Source: an uncultured Eubacteriales bacterium
Lineage (GTDB): Bacteria > Bacillota > Clostridia > Lachnospirales > Lachnospiraceae
Direction of reading: 5' to 3'
DNA length: 6,823 bases
Assembly: GCA_900321525.1 (NCBI GenBank)
Contig: ONWL01000079.1
Span: forward strand, 1-6,823
Shown here: one piece after another, positions 1 to 5,995 of the stretch
Layout: every line of letters begins with the position of its first letter
Numbering within the stretch: the stretch's first letter is position 1
Made by a program: the position numbers and the translations under genes
Notes under the pieces: generated by a model
Told to the model about the DNA's origin: nothing
Seen by the model: the letters and a program-made list of their open reading frames with translations, nothing else
Databases searched by the model: none

Positions 1-336
1 AACTGCTATAAGGCACTTCGTCAGGATGGTATCATGGTCTATCAGCATGGAAGTCCTTTTTATGATGAGGATGAGGAAGCCTGCCGCAGTATGCACCGGA
101 GAGTGTATCGCAGTTTTCCCATCAGTCGTGTGTATCAGGCGCACATTCCGTCCTGCCCTTCCGGCTACTGGCTTTTTGGCTTTGCGTCTAAGAAGTATCA
201 TCCGTTAAAGGATTTTAAACCAAAGGAATGGAAGGCAAGAAACATTCACACAGATTATTATACAACAAACCTGCATACCGGCGCATTTATGCTGCCAAAA
301 TATGTAGAGGACTTATTAGAGGAGGAAGAACAATGA
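1..336 (+). CDS. speE: Spermidine synthase-type aminopropyltransferase, C-terminal part
   Basis: This is the last 111 codons of a gene whose start lies before the window; the reading frame is open from base 1 and ends at TGA 334-336. The protein resembles the C-terminal third of bacterial SpeE. The visible hallmarks are a GIMV(Y)QHGSPF strand, the IPSCPSGYWLFGFASKKYHP segment that forms part of the active-site cleft, and a YYTTNLHTGAFMLPKYV tail very like that of Bacillus SpeE. Known family members move the aminopropyl group of decarboxylated SAM to putrescine in the cytoplasm, giving spermidine. The N-terminal domain and the SAM-binding and catalytic aspartates lie outside the window, so substrate choice cannot be judged. 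The stop overlaps the next start (ATGA), implying translational coupling to a dehydrogenase of a different spermidine route. Another aminopropyltransferase specificity, or use of undecarboxylated SAM, remains possible. Confidence 0.9.
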   Translation, partial: NCYKALRQDGIMVYQHGSPFYDEDEEACRSMHRRVYRSFPISRVYQAHIPSCPSGYWLFGFASKKYHPLKDFKPKEWKARNIHTDYYTTNLHTGAFMLPKYVEDLLEEEEQ

Positions 337-1592
337 GTAAACTGATGATCATCGGATGTGGAGGTGTGGCTTCTGTGGCCATTCACAAGTGTTGTCAGAA
401 CAGTGAGGTATTTACAGAAATCATGATTGCCAGCCGGACCAAGTCTAAGTGCGATGCACTGAAAGAGAAGCTGGAAGGCACCACCAAAACGGTGATTACC
501 ACTGCACAGGTAGATGCGGAAAATGTGGAGGAATTAACGGCGTTGATTCGTGACTACCAGCCGGATGCTGTGTTGAATGTGGCACTGCCTTATCAGGACC
601 TGACCATTATGGATGCCTGTCTGGCTGCCGGGGTAGACTATATTGACACGGCAAACTATGAGCCGGAAGATACCGATGACCCGGAGTGGAGAGCCATTTA
701 TGAAAAACGGTGTGAGGAACTGGGATTTTCTGCGTACTTTGATTACTCCTGGCAGTGGAACTATCAGAAGAAGTTTCAGGATGCAGGGCTGACCGCACTT
801 CTGGGAACCGGTTTTGACCCTGGTGTGACCAGTGTATATACTGCTTATGCCTTAAAACACTATTTTGATGAGATTCATACCATTGATATTTTGGACTGCA
901 ATGGTGGAGACCATGGTTATCCATTTGCCACCAATTTCAACCCGGAGATCAATCTGCGAGAAGTATCTGCCCCTGGTTCCTATTGGGAAAACGGCAAATG
1001 GGTGGAGATTCCGGCCATGAGCATTCACAGAACCTATGATTTTCCGCAGGTTGGGGTAAAGGATATGTACCTGCTGCATCATGAGGAGATTGAATCTCTG
1101 GCCAAGAATATTCCGGGGGTAAAACGCATTCGTTTCTTTATGACCTTCGGACAGAGTTATCTGACCCATATGAAGTGTCTGGAAAATGTAGGGATGTTGT
1201 CTACCACACCGGTACAGTTTAATGGACAGGAGATCGTGCCCATCCAGTTTTTGAAAGAATTGCTGCCGGATCCGGCTACCTTGGGGCCTCGTACTGTGGG
1301 CAAGACCAATATCGGCTGTATTTTCACCGGTATCAAGGATGGAAAGGAAAGAAGCATTTATATTTATAATGTATGTGACCATCAGGAATGTTACAAAGAG
1401 GTGGGGTCACAGGCCATTTCCTACACCACAGGTGTGCCGGCTATGATCGGTGCCATGCTGGTGGTCACCGGACAGTGGAAGAAGCCAGGCGTTTTCAATA
1501 CAGAAGAGTTTGATCCGGATCCATACATGGAGGCACTGAACCGGTTTGGTCTGCCATGGCAGGTAGTGGAACATCCACAGATGGTGGACTAA
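333..1592 (+). CDS. Carboxyspermidine / carboxynorspermidine dehydrogenase (saccharopine dehydrogenase family)
   Basis: A 419-residue protein that matches the usual length of this enzyme (about 400-415). Family members condense aspartate semialdehyde with a diamine and reduce the imine with NADPH; putrescine gives carboxyspermidine and 1,3-diaminopropane gives carboxynorspermidine. The N-terminus carries a Rossmann nucleotide-binding loop, IGCGGVA at residues 7-13, typical of saccharopine-reductase-like enzymes. GTGFDPGVTSVY at about 158-169 is a hallmark of this subgroup. There is no signal peptide, so it is cytosolic. I chose the ATG at 333 because AGGAGG (320-325) lies 7 nt upstream and the Rossmann fold starts directly. 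A longer frame open from 228 lies inside speE and is rejected. With aguA/aguB downstream supplying putrescine, carboxyspermidine is the likely product. The alternative substrate is agmatine, as in the carboxyaminopropylagmatine route, and this cannot be told apart by eye. Confidence 0.9.
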   Translation: MSKLMIIGCGGVASVAIHKCCQNSEVFTEIMIASRTKSKCDALKEKLEGTTKTVITTAQVDAENVEELTALIRDYQPDAVLNVALPYQDLTIMDACLAAGVDYIDTANYEPEDTDDPEWRAIYEKRCEELGFSAYFDYSWQWNYQKKFQDAGLTALLGTGFDPGVTSVYTAYALKHYFDEIHTIDILDCNGGDHGYPFATNFNPEINLREVSAPGSYWENGKWVEIPAMSIHRTYDFPQVGVKDMYLLHHEEIESLAKNIPGVKRIRFFMTFGQSYLTHMKCLENVGMLSTTPVQFNGQEIVPIQFLKELLPDPATLGPRTVGKTNIGCIFTGIKDGKERSIYIYNVCDHQECYKEVGSQAISYTTGVPAMIGAMLVVTGQWKKPGVFNTEEFDPDPYMEALNRFGLPWQVVEHPQMVD

Positions 1593-1640
1593 GGGGAGTA
1601 CCCTAAGCAGGAATGGGTTTGGAAATGGAGAAGGAACAGG

Positions 1641-2768
1641 ATGAAAATGATGGATTTGCCAACCCCCTGTTATGTCATCGATGAAGGGGCGTTGGAACGA
1701 AATGTACAGATTTTGCATGACATAGAGACGCAGGCAGGCTGTAAGATCCTGCTGGCACAAAAGGCGTTTTCCGGTTTCTGTGCGTATCCGTTGATCGGAA
1801 AGTATATCAGCGGAACCACCGCCAGCGGATTGTACGAAGCAAGACTGGGTGCAGAGGAGCTGGGGAAGGAAAATCATATCTTTTCTCCAGGATACAAAGA
1901 GGCAGAGATGGAGGACATTATTCGTCTGTGCGACCATATTGTGTTCAATTCTTTCTATCAGTTGGAACGGTTTCGTGACCGGTGTCTGGCAGCTGGAAAG
2001 AGCATTGGCCTGCGGATCAATCCGGAGTGTTCCACTCAGGAGGGACATGCTATTTATGATCCTTGTGGACCGGCATCCCGTCTGGGGGTGACATTGTCCA
2101 ACTTTCAGGGGCACTCTTTAGAAGGGGTGGAAGGATTGCATTTTCATACCCTTTGTGAACAGAATTCTGATGATCTGGAACGGACTTTACAGGCAGTAGA
2201 GGAAAAATTCGGACCTTATCTGCATCAGATGAAATGGCTGAATTTTGGCGGTGGACATCATATTACCAGAGCGGACTATGACAAAGAAAGACTGGTTCGC
2301 TGTATTCGGCACATGAAAGAAACCTATGGTGTGGAAGTATATCTGGAGCCGGGAGAAGCCGTTGCACTTAATGCAGGCTATCTGGTGACAGAAGTGGTAG
2401 ACATTGTAAAAAATGAAATGGACATTCTCATACTGGATGCTTCTGCTGCCTGTCACATGCCGGATGTGCTGGAAATGCCCTATCGTCCGCCGCTGCAGCA
2501 GGCAGGGCAGCCGGGAGAAAAGGCATACACCTACCGGCTTTCTTCCGTCACCTGTCTGGCAGGAGATATCATCGGCGACTATTCCTTTGACTGGGAGATC
2601 AAACGGGGAGACCGGCTGGTGTTTGAAGATATGGCTATTTATTCCATGGTGAAAAATAATACCTTCAATGGGATGGCATTGCCTGCCATCTGCGCCATGG
2701 ACAAGACAGGAGACTGCCGGATTGTGAAGGAATTTGGCTATTTGGATTTTAAAGAACGTTTGTCGTAA
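1641..2768 (+). CDS. nspC: Carboxyspermidine / carboxynorspermidine decarboxylase, PLP-dependent
   Basis: A 375-residue protein of normal family length. It belongs to the alanine-racemase-fold (fold III) PLP decarboxylases related to diaminopimelate decarboxylase, and removes the carboxyl group from carboxyspermidine to give spermidine. The sequence opens with LPTPCYVID, then the PLP lysine in LAQKAF (K41). HFHTLCEQ follows with H167, then the phosphate-binding glycine run GGGHH (203-207) and LEPGEA (235-240). DASAACHMPD (266-275) is typical of this subgroup. CLAGD (305-309) contains the probable catalytic cysteine C305, equivalent to the CESGD motif of diaminopimelate decarboxylase. An AAGGA motif at 1631-1635 lies 5 nt before the ATG. 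It sits 48 nt after the dehydrogenase, the preceding step of the same pathway. The family call is firm; spermidine versus norspermidine as product is inferred from the putrescine-forming neighbours. Confidence 0.92.
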   Translation: MKMMDLPTPCYVIDEGALERNVQILHDIETQAGCKILLAQKAFSGFCAYPLIGKYISGTTASGLYEARLGAEELGKENHIFSPGYKEAEMEDIIRLCDHIVFNSFYQLERFRDRCLAAGKSIGLRINPECSTQEGHAIYDPCGPASRLGVTLSNFQGHSLEGVEGLHFHTLCEQNSDDLERTLQAVEEKFGPYLHQMKWLNFGGGHHITRADYDKERLVRCIRHMKETYGVEVYLEPGEAVALNAGYLVTEVVDIVKNEMDILILDASAACHMPDVLEMPYRPPLQQAGQPGEKAYTYRLSSVTCLAGDIIGDYSFDWEIKRGDRLVFEDMAIYSMVKNNTFNGMALPAICAMDKTGDCRIVKEFGYLDFKERLS

Positions 2769-2797
2769 GATAGGTAGGAGAAGAGAGGAGCAGACAG

Positions 2798-3973
2798 ATG
2801 ACAAAACCGGTATTTCGGTGTACCTGGTATGACCAGGCAGGGTACAGACAGAAGGAAAGCCAGAGGATGACAGGTTCTCCCAAGAAGGATGGCTTTTACA
2901 TGCCAGGGGAATTTGACCCTCATCACGGCTGTCTGATGATCTGGCCGTTCCGGCCTGGGTCATGGATCCATGAGGCAAGAGAAGCAAGAGTGACGTTTGC
3001 ACAGATTGCAGAAGCCATTCAGGAGAGTGAACAGGTATATATGATGGTCAATGCTGCGTCCTTTGCTTCCGCAAGGGAGATGTTGTCAGACAGGATCCAT
3101 TTAGTGCCCTGCGAAACAGATGATGCCTGGGCAAGAGATGTAGGTCCTACTTTTGTGAAAAACCGTGCCACAGGTGAGGTTCGTGGCATCGACTGGCAGT
3201 TCAATGCATGGGGCGGTACAGTAGATGGGTTATATGCCCACTGGGACAAAGACGACCAGGCAGCAGCAGACTTTTGCAAATATTTGGGGAAACCCTGTTA
3301 TGATGCCAGACCTTTTGTGCTGGAAGGGGGATCCATTCATTCTGACGGGGAAGGAACGGTCATCGTGACAGAGGCTTGTCTCTTGAGTGCCGGCAGAAAT
3401 CCACAGCTGTCGAAAGAGGAGATTACAGAATATCTGCAAGCGTATTTAGGCGCAGAGAAGGTGATCTGGCTGCCTTATGGCATTTATCAGGATGAGACCA
3501 ATGAGCATGTGGACAATGTATGCGCATTTGTCCGTCCGGGGGAAGTGGTACTGGCATGGACAGAGGATCCGGAGGATCCCCAGTATGCCATGAGTCAGGC
3601 GGATCTGCAGGTGCTCCTGTCAGAAGCAGATGCAAAAGGCAGGCCTTTAACCGTACACAAACTGCCTATTCCGGCAGAACCGGTCTGCATCACAGAGGAA
3701 GAACTGGAAGGATATGTGTTTGAAGACGGAGAGGATGTACGGGAAGCAGGGGAGCGTCTGGCGGCAAGCTATGTGAATTTTTATATTGCCAATGGAAGCA
3801 TCATCGTGCCACAGTTTGGAGATGTCCATGACAAAGTGGCAGTGGATGTATTGCAGCGTTTATTTCCGGAACGGAAGGTGGTGCCCATTTATGCCAGAAG
3901 TATCATCGTAGGAGGCGGTAATATCCACTGTATTACACAGCAGATTCCAGAGGAAGGAAGAGGAGCCATATGA
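2798..3973 (+). CDS. aguA: Agmatine deiminase (agmatine iminohydrolase)
   Basis: A 391-residue member of the guanidine-modifying (peptidyl-arginine-deiminase-like) superfamily. It hydrolyses agmatine to N-carbamoylputrescine and ammonia in the cytosol. The motifs appear in family order: DGFYMPGEFDPH, MIWPFRPGSW, the substrate-binding DDAWARD (108-114), LEGGSIH (175-181), NEHVDN with catalytic H237, and the C-terminal GGGNIHCITQQIP with nucleophile C378. The DGFYMPGE block starts about 20 residues later than usual, so the first 23 residues look non-conserved. Start ATG 2798 has a good RBS (AGAGGAG near 2784-2790). An internal ATG at 2867, with GAAGGAAAG 7 nt upstream, would give 368 residues, nearer the usual size. 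Both starts remain possible. The stop overlaps aguB by ATGA, so the two consecutive enzymes are probably translationally coupled. The 29-nt gap after nspC supports one operon. Confidence 0.95.
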   Translation: MTKPVFRCTWYDQAGYRQKESQRMTGSPKKDGFYMPGEFDPHHGCLMIWPFRPGSWIHEAREARVTFAQIAEAIQESEQVYMMVNAASFASAREMLSDRIHLVPCETDDAWARDVGPTFVKNRATGEVRGIDWQFNAWGGTVDGLYAHWDKDDQAAADFCKYLGKPCYDARPFVLEGGSIHSDGEGTVIVTEACLLSAGRNPQLSKEEITEYLQAYLGAEKVIWLPYGIYQDETNEHVDNVCAFVRPGEVVLAWTEDPEDPQYAMSQADLQVLLSEADAKGRPLTVHKLPIPAEPVCITEEELEGYVFEDGEDVREAGERLAASYVNFYIANGSIIVPQFGDVHDKVAVDVLQRLFPERKVVPIYARSIIVGGGNIHCITQQIPEEGRGAI

Positions 3974-4848
3974 GAGAAGTGACAGTTGGTCTGGTACAGA
4001 TGCAGTGCAGCAGAGTGCCGGAGGAGAATATAGCCAAAGCAGATGTTCTGCTGCGGCAGGCAGTGTCAAAGGGGGCACAGGTAATCTTGCTGCCGGAGCT
4101 GTTTGAACGGCAGTATTTTTGTCAGGAGCGGCAGTATGCATATTATAAATATGCCACATCTGTAGAAGAAAATCCGGCTGTACTGTATTTTCAGAAGGTG
4201 GCAGCAGAATTGAAGGTGGTTATTCCGATTAGTTTTTATGAGAAGGATGGAAACCGCCTGTTTAACAGTGTGGCAATGATCGATGCAGACGGCAGCGTGT
4301 TAGGGGTATATCGGAAGACACATATACCGGATGACCATTATTATCAGGAAAAGTTTTATTTTATTCCGGGCGACACCGGCTTTCGGGTATGGGATACACG
4401 ATATGGCAAAATTGGAGTTGGTATCTGCTGGGATCAGTGGTTTCCGGAAGCGGCCAGAGCAATGGCGCTCATGGGGGCAGAAATGCTGTTATACCCCACA
4501 GCCATTGGCAGTGAGCCGATTTTAGAGTGTGACAGTATGCCCCATTGGAGACGGTGCATGCAGGGGCATGCCGCTGCCAATATTATGCCGGTAGTGGCGG
4601 CAAATCGAATTGGCAGGGAAGATGTGATTCCTTGCCAGGAAAATGGTGGACAGAGTTCTTCTCTGGTGTTTTTTGGTTCCTCTTTTATTACCGATGAGAC
4701 CGGTGGTCTGGTACAGAGTGCTGCCAGAGATACAGAGGAAGCATTGGTGGCAACCTTTGATTTGGACAGTCTGGCACAGGATCGTTTAAATTGGGGAATT
4801 TACCGGGACCGGAGACCGGAACGATATCAGATTCTCACTGAAAAATAA
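3970..4848 (+). CDS. aguB: N-carbamoylputrescine amidohydrolase
   Basis: A 292-residue nitrilase-superfamily enzyme of standard length. It hydrolyses N-carbamoylputrescine to putrescine, CO2 and ammonia, completing the route from agmatine. The Glu-Lys-Cys catalytic triad is visible: E43 in LLPELFE, K116 in YRKTHIPDD, and C153 in GVGICWDQWFPEA. The stretch DSMPHWRRCMQGHAAAN followed by MPVVAANRIG, and the C-terminal WGIYRDRRPERY, are characteristic of the carbamoylputrescine branch rather than of general nitrilases. No signal peptide is present. Its ATG overlaps the aguA stop, with AGGAG at 3961-3965. It is the last gene of the polyamine operon; a terminator starts 11 nt after its TAA. Its putrescine can feed the carboxyspermidine dehydrogenase and/or the SpeE homologue encoded upstream. 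Confidence 0.95.
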   Translation: MREVTVGLVQMQCSRVPEENIAKADVLLRQAVSKGAQVILLPELFERQYFCQERQYAYYKYATSVEENPAVLYFQKVAAELKVVIPISFYEKDGNRLFNSVAMIDADGSVLGVYRKTHIPDDHYYQEKFYFIPGDTGFRVWDTRYGKIGVGICWDQWFPEAARAMALMGAEMLLYPTAIGSEPILECDSMPHWRRCMQGHAAANIMPVVAANRIGREDVIPCQENGGQSSSLVFFGSSFITDETGGLVQSAARDTEEALVATFDLDSLAQDRLNWGIYRDRRPERYQILTEK

Positions 4849-4859
4849 ATATGAGAAAT

Positions 4860-4890
4860 GGGGCAGTTGTGAAAATAATTGCCCTTTTTT
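4860..4890 (+). terminator. Intrinsic terminator of the polyamine operon
   Basis: An 8-bp stem is formed by GGGCAGTT (4861-4868) and AATTGCCC (4877-4884), with one G-U wobble and an 8-nt loop. It is extended by a possible G-U pair at 4860/4885 and followed directly by six T (4885-4890). It begins 11 nt after the aguB stop. This is a textbook Rho-independent terminator and separates the polyamine operon from spo0A. Confidence 0.9.
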
Positions 4891-4908
4891 GATCTTTCTG
4901 TAAGTATC

Positions 4909-4949
4909 CGTCGAAATCCTGCGAATGCTTTTATTTGAATCCTGTCAAA
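4909..4949 (+). promoter_or_regulatory. Two candidate Spo0A boxes upstream of spo0A
   Basis: CGTCGAA (4909-4915) and TGTCAAA (4943-4949) each match the Spo0A box core TGTCGAA at six of seven positions. They are on the same strand, 34 bp apart. The second sits between the proposed -35 and -10 elements, where bound Spo0A could repress; the first is upstream. Autoregulation through such boxes is known for spo0A in Bacillus. One-mismatch 7-mers arise often by chance, so this is a suggestion. Confidence 0.35.
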
Positions 4950-4963
4950 TTTATCCATATAAT
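4935..4963 (+). promoter_or_regulatory. Probable sigma-A promoter of spo0A
   Basis: A perfect -10 hexamer TATAAT (4958-4963) is preceded at a 17-bp spacing by TTGAAT (4935-4940), a four-of-six match to the -35 consensus TTGACA. Transcription would start near 4970, giving a leader of about 55 nt before the spo0A ATG. The position after a terminator and before a regulator gene fits. I did not find a convincing sigma-H promoter beside it, unlike the two-promoter layout of Bacillus subtilis spo0A. Confidence 0.65.
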
Positions 4964-5025
4964 GATTGCAGGGAAACTGTGCAGGAATTGGTCTGTGCAG
5001 TTACGAATCCATGAGGAGGCATTGT

Positions 5026-5826
5026 ATGGAACAGTTAAACGTGGCGATTGCAGATGATAACCAGCGGATGATTACAACACTGAATAGATTATTAAAAGAA
5101 GATAAGGAAATCAATGTGGTAGGAACGGCGATGGATGGTACAGCCGCTTTTGAGTTGATTCGTGAGAAGAAACCGGATATTATGTTGTTGGATTTGATTA
5201 TGCCTGGAATAGATGGGCTTAGTCTGATGGAAAAAGTCAGAACAGAATTGTCAGAAAGTAAAATTCCCCGATTTATTGTGATGAGCGGCATCCATACGGA
5301 AAGTGTGACAGAGCAGGCCATCAACATGGGGGCATCTTACTATATCATCAAGCCTTTTGACAATCAGATGATTGTCAATCGAATCAAGCAGATTGGAGGA
5401 AAAGCAGGTTATGGAGAACCTCGGATCTTACATCAGCCTGCAACTCAGTCTCATGCGCCAGCAGAACCGGTGAATCTGGAACAGGAAGTGACAGATATGA
5501 TTCACGAGCTTGGGGTACCAGCACATATCAAAGGGTATCAGTACTTACGGGAAGCAATCATCATGTGTGTGGAGGATATGGACTTACTGAATTCCATTAC
5601 GAAAGTACTGTATCCTGACATTGCCAAAAAGTTTCAGACCACACCTAGCAGAGTAGAACGTGCCATTCGTCATTCCATTGAAGTGGCATGGAGCAGAGGG
5701 CGGATGGATACCATTGAAGAAATGTTTGGCTATACGGTAAATTCCGGAAAGGGAAAACCAACCAATTCGGAGTTCATTGCGCTGATCGCAGACAGAATTC
5801 GACTGAAATATCATAGAAGGAATTAG
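5026..5826 (+). CDS. spo0A: Stage 0 sporulation response regulator Spo0A
   Basis: A 266-residue protein, the usual Spo0A length. It is the phosphorelay-controlled transcription factor that starts sporulation and, in clostridia, also affects the shift to stationary-phase metabolism. The receiver domain (about 1-120) has acidic pocket D10/D11, phosphoacceptor D56 in LLDLIMPGIDG, switch residue S87 in VMSGI, and K109 in IIKPF. A linker (about 125-150) leads to the Spo0A-specific DNA-binding domain. Within that domain HELGVPAHIKGYQYLREAI, ITKVLYPDIAKKF, the recognition helix around TTPSRVERAIRHSIEVAWSRG (205-225) and FGYTV...KPTNSEFIA are nearly identical to Bacillus Spo0A. The start at 5026 has GAGGAGG (5013-5019) 6 nt upstream and leads straight into the first receiver strand. 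The longer frame from ATG 4966 would begin upstream of the predicted transcript start. The gene stands alone between a terminator and glgA. Confidence 0.98.
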   Translation: MEQLNVAIADDNQRMITTLNRLLKEDKEINVVGTAMDGTAAFELIREKKPDIMLLDLIMPGIDGLSLMEKVRTELSESKIPRFIVMSGIHTESVTEQAINMGASYYIIKPFDNQMIVNRIKQIGGKAGYGEPRILHQPATQSHAPAEPVNLEQEVTDMIHELGVPAHIKGYQYLREAIIMCVEDMDLLNSITKVLYPDIAKKFQTTPSRVERAIRHSIEVAWSRGRMDTIEEMFGYTVNSGKGKPTNSEFIALIADRIRLKYHRRN

Positions 5827-5995
5827 AAAATGTGAAGGGGCTGAAAAGTAATGAAAAATGGTACAATATTGACAGATTATTTATAATTTTTCTTCCAATT
5901 TTAGATAAAATATAGTATACTATAGACAGTTGGCAAATGGAGGGATTCCATTGGGGCGGACAGGAGAAGTGAATTACAGATATGGAGGAGAGAGT
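5827..5995 (+). promoter_or_regulatory. spo0A-glgA intergenic region with probable glgA promoter
   Basis: This 169-bp AT-rich gap has no clear terminator for spo0A, so some readthrough into glgA is possible. The best promoter candidate is TATACT (5916-5921) with TTCCAA (5893-5898) 17 bp upstream; the -35 is weak. The -10 lies in a perfect palindrome at 5911-5924. An isolated TTGACA at 5869-5874 has no -10 at a workable distance (TATAAT at 5882-5887 is only 7 bp away). The leader after about 5930 is purine-rich and holds a small hairpin (5936-5952). Confidence 0.45.
5911..5924. repeat. Perfect 14-bp palindrome before glgA
   Basis: The run TATAGTATACTATA equals its own reverse complement. It contains the candidate -10 hexamer TATACT, plus the equivalent hexamer on the other strand. 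It could be an operator for a dimeric regulator or simply an AT-rich promoter element that happens to be symmetric. Confidence 0.5.

Noticed and set aside
26..208. Small + strand frame inside speE
   Set aside because: It overlaps the well-supported speE frame and its translation shows no recognisable features.
228..332. Longer N-terminus for the dehydrogenase, from ATG 228
   Set aside because: It lies inside the speE coding region, lacks a fitting RBS, and adds 35 residues before the Rossmann strand; ATG 333 has AGGAGG at ideal spacing.
1593..1640. Possible attenuator or hairpin between the dehydrogenase and nspC
   Set aside because: Only a 4-bp AGGG/CCCT stem is present and there is no T-run, so no terminator or riboswitch is supported.
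607..3002. Long open frames on the - strand opposite the polyamine genes (e.g. 852-1382, 1407-2114, 2187-3002)
   Set aside because: They are antisense to intact, well-recognised enzymes, have no family-like motifs and no good RBS; they look like shadow frames.
3564..3580. Tandem GAGGATCC-like repeat in aguA
   Set aside because: It encodes a short EDPEDP acidic stretch inside a conserved coding region; two copies are no more than codon-level repetition.
4966..5025. 20-residue N-terminal extension of Spo0A from ATG 4966
   Set aside because: The ATG lies only 3 nt after the predicted -10 hexamer, so it would precede the transcript start; ATG 5026 has a strong RBS and matches the family N-terminus.
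5869..5887. TTGACA followed by TATAAT as a promoter
   Set aside because: The two hexamers are only 7 bp apart, far below the 16-18 bp needed by sigma-A polymerase.
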